A stretch of DNA of 64,000 nucleotides, from positions 17,915,001 through 17,979,000 of the forward strand of contig NC_091246.1 of assembly GCF_042477335.2 (NCBI RefSeq), given 5' to 3'. A program made the position numbers and the translations under genes. The notes under the pieces are model-generated. The model was not told the DNA's origin and did not search any database. It was given only the letters and a program-made list of their open reading frames with translations. Source of the DNA: Ovis canadensis (Eukaryota; Chordata; Mammalia; Artiodactyla; Bovidae). Shown in pieces: positions 1 through 11,431 of the stretch. Each line of letters starts with the position of its first letter. The stretch's first letter is position 1.

Positions 1-345
1 CTTGATTCCAGTGGAGAACATATATAGGAGGGAGGAGGTATAGAGGAGGGAATTGGAAAGAGTGGGAGGAATATTCATGACTTATCCAAGAACAGGGGTG
101 TGCTTCAGGCTTGGAACTGAGGCAACACTCATTTTCAGTCCTTGTGTAGGTTTTCCAGGTTGTTGTCATGGCAACTGTCAACTGTTGTGGAGCTGCTGGG
201 TGTGTCATTTAGCTAATGTATTACAATAAGCATATAATGAAGCTCAAGGTCCAGTAGAAATAGGATCTTCTGCCATCTTGGGTGTAGTTGGTTCTAACCA
301 GTTCTTGTTTTTCTCTTTCCAGCTTCACCCTGACACTCAGATAAG
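1..345 (+). repeat. LTR-like remnant, family not assigned
   Basis: The stretch around 160-310 (a tcatttagctaatgtattac motif, then a cataatgaag and gccatcttgg stretch) looks like the 3' half of an old mammalian ERV LTR. The same style of sequence recurs in the remnant at 1010-2045. The family is not assigned and the boundaries are guesses. Confidence 0.35.
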
Positions 346-553
346 AGCAGTTGTTTTCCGTTCAAGGGAGGGGAAGGGGTGTGATTCTGGGGCAAAAACC
401 TTGGTAACATTTTGATTATGCTTGAAATCCCTCTTTAATGCCCATGGTTGGGGGGGGGGCCCACTTGAGTTCTTCTCATGGAAGAGTGATATATGGACCC
501 ACTCCTCAGAAACAACTTTGTGACTTTTTATTATATTTGTATGTATATATGCA
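346..553. other. no recognised feature
   Basis: This stretch is unique-looking sequence with a run of nine G at about 451-459. A 68-codon frame here runs into the neighbouring BovB tail and has no sign of being a gene. Confidence 0.5.
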
Positions 554-869
554 AAAAGATCAAAACAGTCAATCCTAAAGGGAAATCAACCCTGATACTC
601 GTTGGAGGGACTGATACTGAGGCAGAAGCTCCAATACTTTGGCCACCTGATGCAAAGAGCCAACTTATTGGAAAAGATCCTGATGCTGGGAAAGATTGAG
701 GGCAGGAGGAACAGGGGTCAACAAAGGATAAGATGGTTAGATGGCATCACTGACTCACTGAACAAGGATTTGAGCAAACTCTGTAAGATAGTGAAAGACA
801 GGGAAATCGGGTATGCTGCTGTCTATGGGGTTGCAAAGAGTCATACACAACTGAGTGACTGAACAACAA
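554..869 (+). repeat. BovB LINE, 3' end fragment
   Basis: The sequence follows the BovB 3' end: 'ccaatactttggccacctga', a 'gatgctgggaaagattgag' stretch, then the terminal 'gagtgactgaacaac'. It is 5'-truncated and diverged. The 86-codon frame at 602-862 is a remnant of the ORF2 C-terminus, not a gene. Confidence 0.85.
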
Positions 870-1178
870 TATATGCATAAAGCAACCATTAAAATCTCTG
901 GAAATTGTTCCAAGGTTGTGTAGCAAATTGTTGTAGGACAGGGAGATATCATGTCCTTAGACCTGCAGGAATCTTTACGATAGATCACCAAATGAGGGTT
1001 CTTGGCTTTGAGTTGGAAAACATTCAAGAGAGAGCCACAGTAAAGGGAAAGTGAGTTTATTTAGAGACAAACTCATTCCATAGGCGGAAGGTGGTTTGTT
1101 TCAGAAGGCTCAGAATGAGACAGTGGGCAAGGGATCATGTTAGAAAGTTAGAGCTGCCCTGGGGTATGGGGACCTAAG

Positions 1179-1328
1179 TTTTTTTTTTTTTTTTAATGTT
1201 TATTTATTTATTTGGTGCACTGGATTTTAGCTGCAGCATTTGGGATCTAGTTCCCTGACCAAGGGTCAAACTCAGGCCCCCTACATTGGGAGCTCCGAGT
1301 CTTAGTCACTGGACCACCAGAGAAGTCT
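1179..1328 (-). repeat. CHR-type tRNA-derived SINE
   Basis: Antisense CHR SINE: poly-T lead, 'gatctagttccctgacca', and the end 'ggaccaccagagaagtc'. Flanks ggggacctaag / ggggcctagg are a probable target-site duplication. Confidence 0.9.
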
Positions 1329-1515
1329 GGGGCCTAGGTTTTTATGGGTTAAGTAACTTTATAGGCTACTGAGTAGGAGGAATATTCTTGCTATTTTGAG
1401 GAAGGATGGAGATTTCCCAGGAACTGGGCTACTGCCCACTTTCTGGCCTGTTATGGTCCACCTTGGGTCTATCACAGAGTAAGAGGGAGTGATTTTTACT
1501 GTTAAAATGAAGGTG

Positions 1516-1686
1516 TGGGGACTTCCCTAGTGGTCTAGTGGTTAAGACTCGATGCTTCCAGTGCAGGAGGCCTGGGTTTGATTCCTGGTCTGGGAACTAG
1601 ATCCCACGAGCCACAGCTAAGAGTTCACAAGACACAACTAAGACCTGGAGCAGCCAAATAAATAAAATAAAATAAATATTTTAAAT
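1516..1686 (+). repeat. CHR-type tRNA-derived SINE
   Basis: Sense CHR SINE starting 'ggggacttccctagtggtc' and ending in an aaataaaat-rich tail. The short direct repeat tgaaggtg lies on both sides (1508-1515 and 1687-1694). Confidence 0.9.
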
Positions 1687-1710
1687 TGAAGGTGGCAATT
1701 AGTGAGAGAG

Positions 1711-1850
1711 CATTAGTTGCTCAGTCATAGCCAACCTTTTGTGACCCCATGAACTGTAGCCCACCAGGCTCCTCTTTCCCTGAAATTCTCCAGGCAAGAA
1801 TACTGGAGTAGGTTGCCATTTTCTTCTCCAAAAGATCTTCCCAACAGGAA
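1711..1850 (-). repeat. Bov-tA SINE, partial
   Basis: Antisense Bov-tA body: 'gttgctcagtcatagcc', 'ccaggcaagaatactggag', 'gttgccattttcttctcc'. The tRNA-like head is mostly missing. Confidence 0.85.
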
Positions 1851-2045
1851 ATCAAAGGTAGAATGAGCTAAAAGTCAATGACTGGACTATTCCGAAAGCC
1901 ATCTTGGTTTCAGTCAGTTCCAGCAGGTATTTATGGCATCCCAACAGCTGAGCCCCTTCTCCATTTTCTAGCTTTTGAGTCCTGCCCCTTTCTGTCCTGT
2001 CTTAAAATGAAGAAACCTTTATTAAAGAAATTGTATTAGTAGATC

Positions 2046-2229
2046 TTGATTAGAAGGGCAAGAGTCTGTAGCACAAGCTGCTCCCTCCCCGCTTCTCATC
2101 ACAGCTTGAAGACAGAAGCTCAGTTCTGGAAAGGTATCATCAAGGAAAATGAAACTCCTCCCCCTTTCAGCTCCCAGTCAAAGGAGGCGGAGGAGCAGGC
2201 CACCATCATCTCTCATGCCACGGCTCTGG
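2046..2229. other. no recognised feature
   Basis: This short, GC-moderate stretch lies between two LTR remnants. The 117-codon frame that starts here runs into the LTR and shows no recognisable domain. It may be ERV-internal sequence, but I cannot support that. Confidence 0.4.
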
Positions 2230-2666
2230 TGATGAAGAACCTAAGCTACTCCGTTTTGTTAACAGAAAAACTCCATTTTGTAAGGTTCCAGGAAAAGAGC
2301 CTTTGGAAATCCCCTGACTTCACCTCACCACCCATGAGCCAATTGGACCCCAGACCAGAATCTCCTGACTTAACGTTCAGGAACTTGTGGTCTATCTAGG
2401 TAATAGGGACCAATCAGAAACCAACACACAACACTTCGAAAGAAAGTGACCAATCAGACGTCCCCCTACCTAGAAATTCTTTTTTTTTTTCATGAACACT
2501 CCCTATATAAGCAATGTAATCCAAAACCTGGGACTCCTGCCTATAGCCGCTTTGTCAGTAACGGTGGGAGCCCCAGCTCAAGCTTGGTAATAAAAACTCT
2601 CCTGCTTTTGCATCGGATATCGGCTCCCTGGTGGTCATTGAGGGATTTCACGACTTGGGCATAACA
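2230..2666 (+). repeat. solo LTR of a class I-type endogenous retrovirus
   Basis: The layout is that of a complete LTR: a TG start, CCAAT-type motifs (ccaatcag twice), a TATA box (tatataag, 2504-2511), a poly(A) signal (aataaa, 2589-2594) and a CA end. No retroviral internal region flanks it. No target-site duplication was found, so the ends are approximate. Confidence 0.65.
2504..2511 (+). promoter_or_regulatory. TATA box of the LTR
   Basis: Tatataag lies about 85 bases before the aataaa signal, the spacing expected between the core promoter and the poly(A) signal in an LTR R region. Two ccaatcag boxes lie upstream. Present-day activity is unknown. Confidence 0.5.
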
Positions 2667-2883
2667 GTGAGTGTGGCTGAGGATGAGGGGCTCTGTTCTT
2701 TCACCCAGTGATGTTGAAAGCTTGGCTTCTGTGCATTGGTACTGAATTAAATCTTGGAGACAAGAGTTTTGGGTGAAGCAGAAAAGGATAGCTTTATTGC
2801 TCTGCCAGGTGAAGGAGGACACAGCAGGCTCCCATCGACAAGAAAACTATGTATCCCAACCTGGGAGGATCTGATGAAGAGTT

Positions 2884-3116
2884 TTATGGGCTTCCCTGGT
2901 GGCTCAAATGATAAAAAAATTTGTCTCCAATCCAGAAGACCTGGGTTCAGTCCCTGGGTTGGGAAGATCCCCTGGAGGAGGGCAGAGCAATTCTCCAGTA
3001 TTGTTGCCTGGAGAATCCCCGCGGACCGAGGAGCCTGGTGGTCTACAGTCCACGGGGGTCGCAAAGAGTCGGACACAACTGAGTGGCTAACGCTTTCACT
3101 TTTTTCACTTTGTAGC
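2884..3116 (+). repeat. Bov-tA SINE
   Basis: Complete Bov-tA with a tRNA-like head ('gggcttccctggtggctca'), body and 'cacttttttcacttt' tail. It is flanked by aagagtt at 2877-2883 and 3117-3123. Confidence 0.92.
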
Positions 3117-3162
3117 AAGAGTTCAAGGGTGGGGTTGCTGACAAGACCAGGGCGTGACCAGG

Positions 3163-3339
3163 GCTGCTGCTGCTGCTGCTGCTGCTGCTAAGTCGCTTCA
3201 GTCGTGGCTGACTCTGTGCGACCCCATAGACAGCAGCCCACCAGCTTCTGCCGTCCCTGGGATTCTCCAGGCAACAATAGTGGAGTGGGTTGCCATTTCC
3301 TTCAATGCATGAAAGTGAAAAGTGAAAATGAAGTCGCTT
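3163..3339 (-). repeat. Bov-A2 SINE, partial
   Basis: Antisense Bov-A2: it starts with a (CTG)n run of nine units (the SINE tail), then 'aagtcgcttcagtcgtgg', and ends in the 'gaaagtgaaaagtgaaa' linker. One monomer plus the linker is present. Confidence 0.9.
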
Positions 3340-3511
3340 GCACTCCTTATTCTCAGGGGTTGGTCTCTTACTCTTGAGGAGCTTCTGCGGCCCCTTTAGT
3401 CTTGCCTCAGGTGGTTTCTTGGCTGCCCCTCCCTTAATTAGCAATTGTTCCAATCTGCCCTTTGGAACGCAGGGAAGGTCGTAGAGGCTGGAGTCTTGCT
3501 TATAAGCAGGC

Positions 3512-3711
3512 GAAGTGAAGTCAAGTCGCTCAGTCGTGTCAGACTCTTTGCGACCCGGTGGACTGTAGCCTATTAGGCTCCACAATCCACGGAATTTTCC
3601 AGGCAAGAATACTGGAGTGGGTTGCCATTTCCTTCTCCAGGGGATCCTCCTGACCCAGGGATCAAACCTGGGTCTCCCGCATGACAGGCAGACGCTTTAC
3701 CGACAAAAAGG
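3512..3711 (-). repeat. Bov-tA SINE
   Basis: Antisense Bov-tA with tail (gtgaagtcaagtcgctc), body and most of the tRNA-like head ('ggcagacgctttaccgac'). Confidence 0.9.
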
Positions 3712-3765
3712 CCTCCATGCCCAGGAGCCCCACAGGGCCCCACTCAGTTTCACCAGAACCAATGT

Positions 3766-4389
3766 ATAGGTGGAATGCCTCTAACCAAGGCATGGCAGGC
3801 CAAGGACACGGGAGACCTGGCAGTTGGATATAGAATTCTGGAAATTAGCGAACAAGAGACTGTAGATACACTAATCAGTCTGGGCAAGCGTGGTCACCTC
3901 TGGGGAACCAGTCCTCCACTCCTAGGCCTGAGGCTCTGGAGGGGCCAGTGATCACCACTGCTGTGGTCAGCCTCTGGCTCCAGGTCTGCCTTGCCCCACT
4001 GGCCCATCAAAGGCCTGGAGTGTCCTTCGCCATGCCTCTCCAGCTGTCAAATCCCTGCTCATTTCAGCAAGACCCTTCTTTCACTGAACCCTAGTCTGCA
4101 GGAGGGGTGTACCCTGGCTCTTGGGGATTCTTTTATAATGAGCTGGTCCCTAGGAGAGAAACAATTTCTAAGAGTTAATGAAAAGCTCCTTTTGTGTCTC
4201 CTACTTTAATTTGATCCTCTCAGCTTGAATCCCAGCGGAGGTGTGTGTGCTGAATTCTGAGGGTGAAGGGAGTGTTTTTCTGTTAGCTCTCAAAGGTCAG
4301 GAAGCAAGCCTTAGTCATGCTAATGGAGAGCTAACGTTTCACGGTCTGAGAGAGAGGTTTCCAGCTCGAGGGGTTTTCCAAAATCTTTC
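3766..4389. other. no recognised feature
   Basis: Unique-looking sequence. A 72-codon frame at 3991-4209 has no recognisable domain and no splice-site context. Confidence 0.5.
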
Positions 4390-4500
4390 AAATGAGGCCT
4401 TTGTTTCCAAATCACAGTGATAATTACTGGCAAAGTCAGAACTTAAACTGAGGTCTTCTGACTTGAAAGCCAATGCTTTCTTCACCCACAACACTCTCTT
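4390..4500 (-). repeat. MIR-like fragment
   Basis: 'ggcaaagtcagaacttaaac' followed by 'aggtcttctgactt' reads as the antisense core of a MIR element. It is strongly diverged. Confidence 0.45.
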
Positions 4501-5929
4501 GTATTACTTGAGGTTTTAATGGCTCTTTCAGCACCGACCACCATTCCTGGCACATAGTAGTATTATAATAAATAATAATGAATAAGGAAATAACAGCTAC
4601 TCTACTCCTTGATTCTTCCTTTTCTCCCTAGGATAGCAGGGGAATAAAGAAAGCAAAGAGGCAGAATGTGTTCGAGGTTTCCAAGAAGTACTATCTACAA
4701 GAATGAATGACCTTTGGGATCCCTGCCACTCAAATAATTCAATCAAGTGAAAATTGAATCTCTGAAGAACTGCTGTCCATTCTCAGCACAGTCCCTAAAG
4801 GATACAAAATCCCAGAACACAAGCAGTAGAAAATGCTAACTCTATCTGTTGTCTAAGTGATATCATGTATAGAGATGGAAGGCCAGACACATTTTCAAAA
4901 TGGCTGAAATGCATATTCAAGGCTACCACATGCATGGGCTTAGAATCAGAGGGCTGCCATATAGCCTTAGGTTGTGTTTGTTGAAATAAGTTGAATTTAA
5001 TGGAATTGGATTGATTTCTGCTGTGATTACTCAAGGGGTCAGAGTTTTTGTCTTTCAAAGCCCTGGGAACAAGACTCTAGAGTACATCTATTATTTTCTG
5101 CCACAGTGCATCAATTCACCCTCCCCACTCGAAGTGCTCTGCCCTATCCCTGGGAAACTCTCTCTCCTCTGTTCTCAACCCCCATAGCTTGGGCAAGACT
5201 AAACCAACTTCAGGTTCCAGAAGGGACAATGGACTTCAGACATGGCTAATGAGTTGTTCCACAGTCAGTGAATCATAATGAAGGACTTTTTATATGAACA
5301 GAAGACAGAGACCCTTACTGTTTATCCTGAGGGTGGACTTGAGAGTTTACAGGGGCTTGGCCTGCTGCTGCCATATTGCTCCCATATGAAGCCCAAAGCT
5401 GTAACCACACAGCAGAAAGCAGGGCCAAGAGATTGGAGAGAAACAAAATCTAGATGACTTAAGTTGAAGCCTGGATCCACTTACCCAAAGTCAGCCCTAG
5501 GTCTGGATTTTTCAGTAAAAATATGGACCCATAGTATTGTTTTGTTTTGCTTAAGGCAGGTTTAAGTTGGGGTTTTCTGCCACTTATAGCCAAGAGGCTT
5601 CTAATTTGTGAAAGAACATTTCTGTCTCACTTCTTCAGTGTTCTCTGCTTAACAATCTTCTCTAACAGAAACCATACACAATAGGGTGACAAGTTGGCTC
5701 CCTGTAATCTCTTTCTCTTCAATCTCCACCTTCCCATCAGCATGCCGCCTTTAAAATGTAGCTTATGCTAAGAAACAAGTGTTTTATCAAAGATCATATA
5801 TCTAAGAGGTGGTGAAGCCAAAACCATAGCCTGGGATTTTGAATTAAAATACTTTGCTTTCTATTTATCATATTTAAAAAATCATATTTGGAGCCACTAT
5901 TGATTCCTTTTTCTGGCTGTAGCCGTATA
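4501..5929. other. no recognised feature
   Basis: AT-rich unique sequence. A short 'cctggcacatagtag' motif near 4548 followed by AT repeats could be the tail of another MIR. Open frames here are short and lack coding signs. Confidence 0.5.
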
Positions 5930-6149
5930 ATTTAGAGCCGTGTGTACAATGTGGTAGTCACTAGCCCCATGGAGCTACTTAAATTCAAATTAATTAAAAA
6001 TAAATAAAATTTAAATTCAATTCCTCAGTCATCCTGGTCACATTCCAGGCACACACTAGCCCACATATGGGTAGTGACTGCCAGATTGGACAACACAGGT
6101 AAAGAATTTTTATATCATCCCAGAAAGTTCCAAAGGACAGCACTGCTCT
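5930..6149. mobile_element. ancient hAT-type MITE (MER3-like)
   Basis: An imperfect palindrome: 'gtagtcactagcccca' at the left is mirrored by 'cccacatatgggtagtgact' further right, around an AT-rich centre, and the end reads 'aaaggacagcactgctc'. This is the layout of a non-autonomous hAT-Charlie element. The family name is from memory of the motif. Confidence 0.6.
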
Positions 6150-6356
6150 AGAGACAGATTTCTTTCTTTATCCAAAGTTGCTAGGGTCAGAATGCCTGAT
6201 AGAATCTTTCTACTCTTCAAATGGCAAATGAGACTAACAGATGATAAGCTATGAGCTATTTAGTCATCCATTCCATACTTTCTAAACACTTGGGTGGGAT
6301 GTACAAGTCCTAGCTCCTCATCTCTGGGATGGTAAATCTGAAACATACTACTAGTG

Positions 6357-6738
6357 TTGTTGTTGTTCAGTTGCTAAGTTGTGTTCAACTCCTTGCCACC
6401 CCATGGACTGCAGCATGCCAGGCTTCCCTGTCCTTTACCATCTCCCGGAATTTGCTCAAACTCACGTCCATAGAATCGGTGATGCCATCCAACCATCTCA
6501 TCCTCTGTCGTCCCCTTCTCCTCCTGCCTTCAACCTTTCCCAGCATCAGGGTCTTTTCCAATGAGTCAGCTCTTCACATCAGGTGGCCAAAGACTTGGAG
6601 TTTCAGCTTCAGCATCAGTCCTTCCAGTGAATATTCAGGGTTGATTTTCTTTAGGATGGACTGATTTGATCTCTTTGCTGTCCAAGGGACTCTCAAGAGT
6701 CTTCTCCAGGACCACAGTTCAAAAGCATAAATTCTTCA
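6357..6738 (-). repeat. BovB LINE, 3' end
   Basis: Antisense BovB 3' end of about 380 bases, from the terminal 'gttgttcagttgctaagt' to 'aaaagcataaattcttcag'. The 111- and 61-codon frames here are shadows of the decayed ORF2 end. Confidence 0.92.
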
Positions 6739-7973
6739 GTTTCTTTATGGTCTAGTTCTCACATGCTACTTAGTAAGGGATGATTAATCTGTTATTGTAT
6801 CAAACATCTTGAAATTATATAAATAAGTATATTAAAACACACATGTCTCTACTCTACTCTGATCTAGTATACGATTATACATTTCTTGGGAGTTTGAAGA
6901 ACACAATGTTTCCTTCCCAGGCTGGAGATTCATTAGGAATACATTTCTCAATGACATCCCCACAGCTCATCATTCTCCAAGCAGGAACAATCTTCCTAGC
7001 CCTGGGCCCATTTCCCTTTCAGATTAAAACCCTCTGGGAAAAAATATCTAATCATTTTCATTCAAACAAAAAGTAAAGCTCTCCAACTGAAAACTTGTAG
7101 CAGATATTCAGGTTGGGAAATGATAACTATGGCATAAAAAAAAAACCTTTTTTATTGGACAGAATATACAAATTGCAGATTATATTGTCACCTAGATAGC
7201 ACGAGGGAATTATTCTTCCAGAGAAAAGAGGCTAGCTTGGCTTTGTTTTCTGTCAAATGGGGGGGAAAATGGTGAGCACATAACACACAGGACTCGGGGT
7301 GACAATTTCTTTTTGGTTTGACATGAATAGTGTGTATTTGCAAACATTGTCCATTCGCTTGTGTGAAGTAATTAGACAGAAAAGCACACAATTTTCACAA
7401 AATGGGAGAAGGGAGTATCAGACTTCAGCCCAACTGTTCCCTGGCTGGGTGGATAATTTGGTATCAGAAGGTAGCCACGGTGACCATAAAAGTTACTCAT
7501 GTGAGTAAAGATGCAACTAATGATGCCCACAGTTACTTAATCGCAGGCATGCTTAAACTGCTTCTGCCATTTTTGGAGAGTGCTTATGGCTAATTGTGGC
7601 TGCAAGTGAGTAACTACAGGTGCAATCAGATGTGTTTCTAATTTTTACATTTGTGCTGACAGCAGGAGAATAAACCACCCCTTCTGAAAAGGGGGATTGT
7701 AAAAGGAGGGCTGAAATCAGGGGAGGGTGAAACAGCCTCCAACATGAAAACAAACACAAGTTATTTAATGTTTAAGCAGAAGAAAATTCTGGATCATCAG
7801 CTGACCAGATTCCAGGCTCATCTGTGCATCTTCCCCTTTCCCTGAGGTTCTCTCACTTCCTGCTACTGCCCCCAACAGAAGGGGCCTTTTACTTTCTCCA
7901 TATAACCCTGCCACTCCTGTCCCATCATGGAAGAGACACTATTTTTTTTTAACGTTATTGTTGACAAATACTT
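6739..7973. other. no recognised feature
   Basis: Unique-looking sequence with a short A-run then T-run near 7136-7154. No supported gene or repeat. Confidence 0.5.
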
Positions 7974-8281
7974 AAAATTATCTACTTGTTTACCTGTGAC
8001 TGTGCTGGGTCTTTGTTGCTGCACACAGTCTTTCTCCAGTTGCAGCACTCAAGCTTCTCGTTGCGGTGGCTTCTCTTGTGGGGTGTGGGCTTTCGGCACA
8101 TGGGCTTCAGCATTTGCAGCATGCAGGCTCAATAACTGTGGCCCCTGGGTTCTAGAGCGCAGGCTCAGCAGTTGTGGCACAAGGGGGTTGTTGCTCCGTG
8201 GCTTCTGTGATCTTCCCAGACCAGGAATGGAACCCATGTCCCCTGCATTGGCAGGGAAATTCTTAACCACCAGGGAAGTCC
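7974..8281 (-). repeat. CHR-2-type SINE
   Basis: Long CHR-family SINE in antisense: 'ctgggtctttgttgctgcac', 'gttctagagcgcaggctcag', and the end 'aaccaccagggaagtcc'. The 10-base duplication acaaatactt is at 7964-7973 and 8282-8291. Frames at 7927-8307 and 8049-8312 lie inside the SINE and are not genes. Confidence 0.92.
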
Positions 8282-8291
8282 ACAAATACTT

Positions 8292-9864
8292 TTTACACAT
8301 GCTGTAATACATATGTACACAAATGAATTCTAATATATATAGTGGGACAGGCAGTTAGCTTTTGAAGCTCTCTTATTGGAATTAACACCCCAAAGATGGC
8401 TACATGACACTTCAAATATCCTTATCAAAAATCTCACTTGGTTTTTAATTCCTATAAGGAATGTTGGAAATATTTCTGAACAGGTAAATTGAGTGATGGA
8501 ACAGGACTTTTGGTTGACTAGGAAATAGAAGCCCCATTAGTCTTGCATGACTGAGTGTACTACTCTAGCTGTGGGGTCAGACTCCAATGTAGTGCCTGTT
8601 ACTTGTGGAAAATGGATCCCCAAAGCCTCAAGAACCAATTGCAGGACTGTTCTTGTACCTGCTAGCTAGTAAACATTTGTAGCTTTGGCAGAATTAGGTT
8701 TGAGTCCTCACCTGGTGTGGAAGTTGTAAAAGATGTATGCCACTACCCTCTTGTGTGCACTAGACCTACTGATATTCACCCCAAGAGCCTGGCAGTTGCT
8801 GAGTGGCCAGATTAGTGGGTCAGTTCAAAACATCTTGATTTCTCCTAAAATAGCTCCCGCAGCCCCATGTTTCCAAAACAAATGAAATAAAAGACAGTGA
8901 AATAAACAGCAAGGACATAAAAGAAATATGTAGTTACAGAAGGTACCAAATGCAGAGAAATGGACACATTGTTTTAGGTTCCAGGAAAGTGCCTTCTATT
9001 CAAGGGGGGACACTCCTCCCTTTGTGTACACCTTGCCTGGCCTCTGTTCCTCCCAGGCCCTCCTTGGCTGCCTTTTCCTAAATCCTGTGAGTCATCTTTT
9101 TCCCTGCCTCATAAGAGATGCTGCTTAATCACTCAGACCGCTCTCCATTCCACAGAAAGTATCAGAGATCCATTCTGTGCCAGAAATGTGTTCTGGGCTC
9201 TGCGGTGATTCAGTGGGATGAACTGGACAGGCTCCTTGCTCAGGGGATGTTTTGCTGTAACTAAGCCCTCTGCGCTACTCTCATTCACTCTCCTGGTTTG
9301 GGACCTGAGGTACAACAAGCTTTACCCACAGTAAAGTGGCAGAACTGTGAGACTGGCGAGTAATGAGGTGGAGAAAATGTCGGTCACCAGAATTCTCTTG
9401 GGGAGAGCTCTCCATCTGATTAGCAGAAATACTTTGTAATGACATTTGGGGTGGAAGGTGGAGTCCCAAGGGCCTTGTCCATCAAGGAAAGATGTCTGCT
9501 AAACTGCTTTGCATGAGACAGGGAGAGGGATTGTTTTGCTCCTAAGAGAGGCAGAGAACAGGGAGGGCAGAGCAGGGGGAGGGCAGGGAGGTGGAGGGTA
9601 GGGAGTGCAACCACGGTGCAATAGCAGAGAGATGTCTGCCGCACGATGGAACCCCTTATGGTATGAGCAGATCTTTGGTAAATACACTAAATGAATGGGA
9701 TGTTTAGCACGTGTGGTTATCTTGTGGAGTTTGGTGCCAAGGTTGAGTTTGGTATCCGTACTGATGCTGAACACTGCCTCTGGGGTTTTTAGTTTCAGAA
9801 ACCCAGACATTCCTTTTTTGCTTCAGGCAGTCTGGTTCTCTCTGTCTCTGTCTGTTTCTTTCTC
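8292..9864. other. no recognised feature
   Basis: About 1.6 kb of unique-looking sequence. Several open frames of 60-100 codons overlap on the minus strand at 9133-9810 because the plus strand is rich in purine runs. None shows a domain. Confidence 0.5.
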
Positions 9865-9891
9865 ACAGACAGACAGACACACACACACACA
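9865..9891 (+). repeat. short (CAGA)n(CA)n microsatellite
   Basis: Three CAGA-type units run into about seven CA units. Confidence 0.85.
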
Positions 9892-10544
9892 GTTCTACCT
9901 TTCCCCAAAGTGATACCCTTCTCTACAGGTGGGTAAAAGGAGGATTATTCTATCACATTGTAACACGACAGTCTGAGTGTACCAGCGGGCTTGGAGAAAT
10001 GGGCATGGTAGCTAGGGCTTGGGCACCCACAAGTCAGAGGATGATTAGACAGCAGAAATCAATGACTTATGAAGGCTGGAGGATAAGGCCACAGGGATTT
10101 TTCAAAATCCAAGCAATCACCACTCAGGCGTCTGTGGGATTTGAGTGTGTCTGAGGAGCAAATGGTCAAACATTTCCTCAGACTGCGATGTGCCAGGCCC
10201 AATGTTAGAGATCCATTGAGGTTGAGACACTTCCCCCCTCTCTCTTTCTCCTTTAGGTCCAGTAGCAAAACTACAGCATTAGGAAGCTCAGAAGAACCTG
10301 GCAGGGTAGGGAAGGCTTCCACAGGAGGTGGTTCTTGCTGTCAGCTTTGGGGGACAGACAAGAGTTATGCAGATGTGGGAGGAAAGGCCTTCCAGGTGAA
10401 GGGACTGGCTAGTGTGAAGGGCAGAGACCTGAGAGTCAGAGGTACTGAGGCAGGAGATGAGGTTCTCTGAGATTAAAAAGATTTTCCCTGGAAAGGACAG
10501 AAGCCTGAAACAGACCTTCACCTCACAGCCCTTGGAAAAAAATC
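9892..10544. other. no recognised feature
   Basis: Unique-looking sequence. Open frames on both strands (109 codons at 10141-10470 plus, 87 and 77 codons minus) have no recognised domain. Confidence 0.5.
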
Positions 10545-10664
10545 AACGCTGCTGACATCTTGCTTTCAGACTTCTAGCTTCCACAACTGTGAGAAAATTA
10601 ATTTCTGTTTTTTTAAGTCACTCTGGCTGTGACAGTTCGCTATGGCAGCCTTAGCAAACTAATA
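10545..10664 (+). repeat. MLT1-like LTR, 3' end
   Basis: 'cttccacaactgtgagaaaa', then 'tttttttaagtcactc' and 'ccttagcaaactaatatag' match the 3' end pattern of MaLR LTRs (MLT1 class). Confidence 0.6.
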
Positions 10665-10868
10665 TAGCGGGTTTGAATTCCGGCTCAGCTACATCTCAGC
10701 TATGCAACCTTGAGTGAGTTATATAATCTCTCTCAATCTCACTTTCTTATCTGTGAAACAAAGATAGTAATCAAAGCTTGCTGTGACAAATGATCCATAC
10801 AACTTGTTCAGTTTAATACCTAGCCTGAAGTCAGTTCTCAATAAATGCTAGCTGCCATTATTATTTTG
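10665..10868 (+). repeat. MIR element
   Basis: Near-complete MIR: 'gggtttgaattccggctcag', 'gcaaccttgagtgagttat', 'aatctcactttcttatctgt', and the 3' end 'ctcaataaatgctagct'. Confidence 0.85.
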
Positions 10869-10937
10869 GTTATTATTATATGTTTCTTGGTAATATTTTA
10901 GCTTCATGATATAGTATTAGTGTAATGAAACTTCTTA

Positions 10938-11146
10938 TTGTTGTTTAGTTGCTAAATTGTATCCAATTCTTTTGTGATCCCATGGACTGTAGCCTGCCAG
11001 GTTTCTCTGTCCTTGGGATTTCCTAGGCAAGAGTACTGGAGCGCATTGCCATTCCCTTCTCCAGGGGAACTTCCTGACCCAGGGATCAGACCTGAGTCTC
11101 CTTCGTTGGCAGGCAGATTCTTTACCACTGAGCCAGCAGGGAAGCC
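10938..11146 (-). repeat. Bov-tA SINE
   Basis: Antisense full-length Bov-tA ending 'ccactgagccagcagggaag'. Flanks tgtaatgaaactt / tgtgatgaaaatt are a probable duplication. Confidence 0.9.
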
Positions 11147-11157
11147 TGTGATGAAAA

Positions 11158-11431
11158 TTCAGTTCAGTTCAGTTTAGTCGCTCAGTCGTGTTTGACTCTT
11201 TGTGACCCCATGAACGCCAGGCCTCCCTGTCCATCACCAACTCCCAGAGTTCACTCAGACTCACGTTCATCGAGTCCGTGATGCCATCCAGCCATCTCAT
11301 CCTCTGTCATCCCCTTCTCCTCTTGCCCCCAATCCCTCCCAGCATCAGAGTCTTTTCCAATGAGTCAACTCTTTGCATGAGGTGGCCAAAGTATTGGAGT
11401 TTCAGCTTTAGCATCATTCCTTCTAAAGAAC
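11158..11431 (-). repeat. BovB LINE, 3' end
   Basis: Antisense BovB terminus beginning with the (cagtt)n-type end repeat, then the usual 'aactcccagagttcactcag' and 'ccatccagccatctcatcc'. It is 5'-truncated. Confidence 0.92.

Larger units (their letters stand above)
1010..2045 (+). repeat. LTR remnant interrupted by three SINEs
   Basis: Pieces at 1010-1178, 1329-1515, 1687-1710 and 1851-2045 read as one old LTR ('gtgagtttatttagag' near its start, 'gaagaaacctttattaaaga' near its end) that has been split by the SINEs listed separately. The family is not assigned; it resembles the 1-345 remnant. Confidence 0.4.
2715..3765 (-). repeat. ERV LTR, antisense, split by three SINEs
   Basis: Pieces at 2715-2883, 3117-3162, 3340-3511 and 3712-3765 match the LTR at 34275-34806: both share 'gagttttgggtgaag', an antisense poly(A) signal (tttatt, 2793-2798), 'tgccaggtgaag' and 'ccatgcccaggagccccaca'. 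It is a second copy of that family, about 31 kb away. Confidence 0.6.

Noticed and set aside
3163-3189. (CTG)n as a disease-type triplet expansion
   Set aside because: Bov-A2 SINEs normally end in a short (AGC)n/(CTG)n tail; nine units is ordinary for the family.
2754-3191. 145-codon plus-strand open frame
   Set aside because: It runs through an LTR piece, a Bov-tA and the start of a Bov-A2; the poly-Cys end is the SINE's (CTG)n tail.
3043-3606. 187-codon minus-strand open frame with a poly-Ser run
   Set aside because: It is made of two SINEs and an LTR fragment; poly-Ser is the translated (AGC)n SINE tail.
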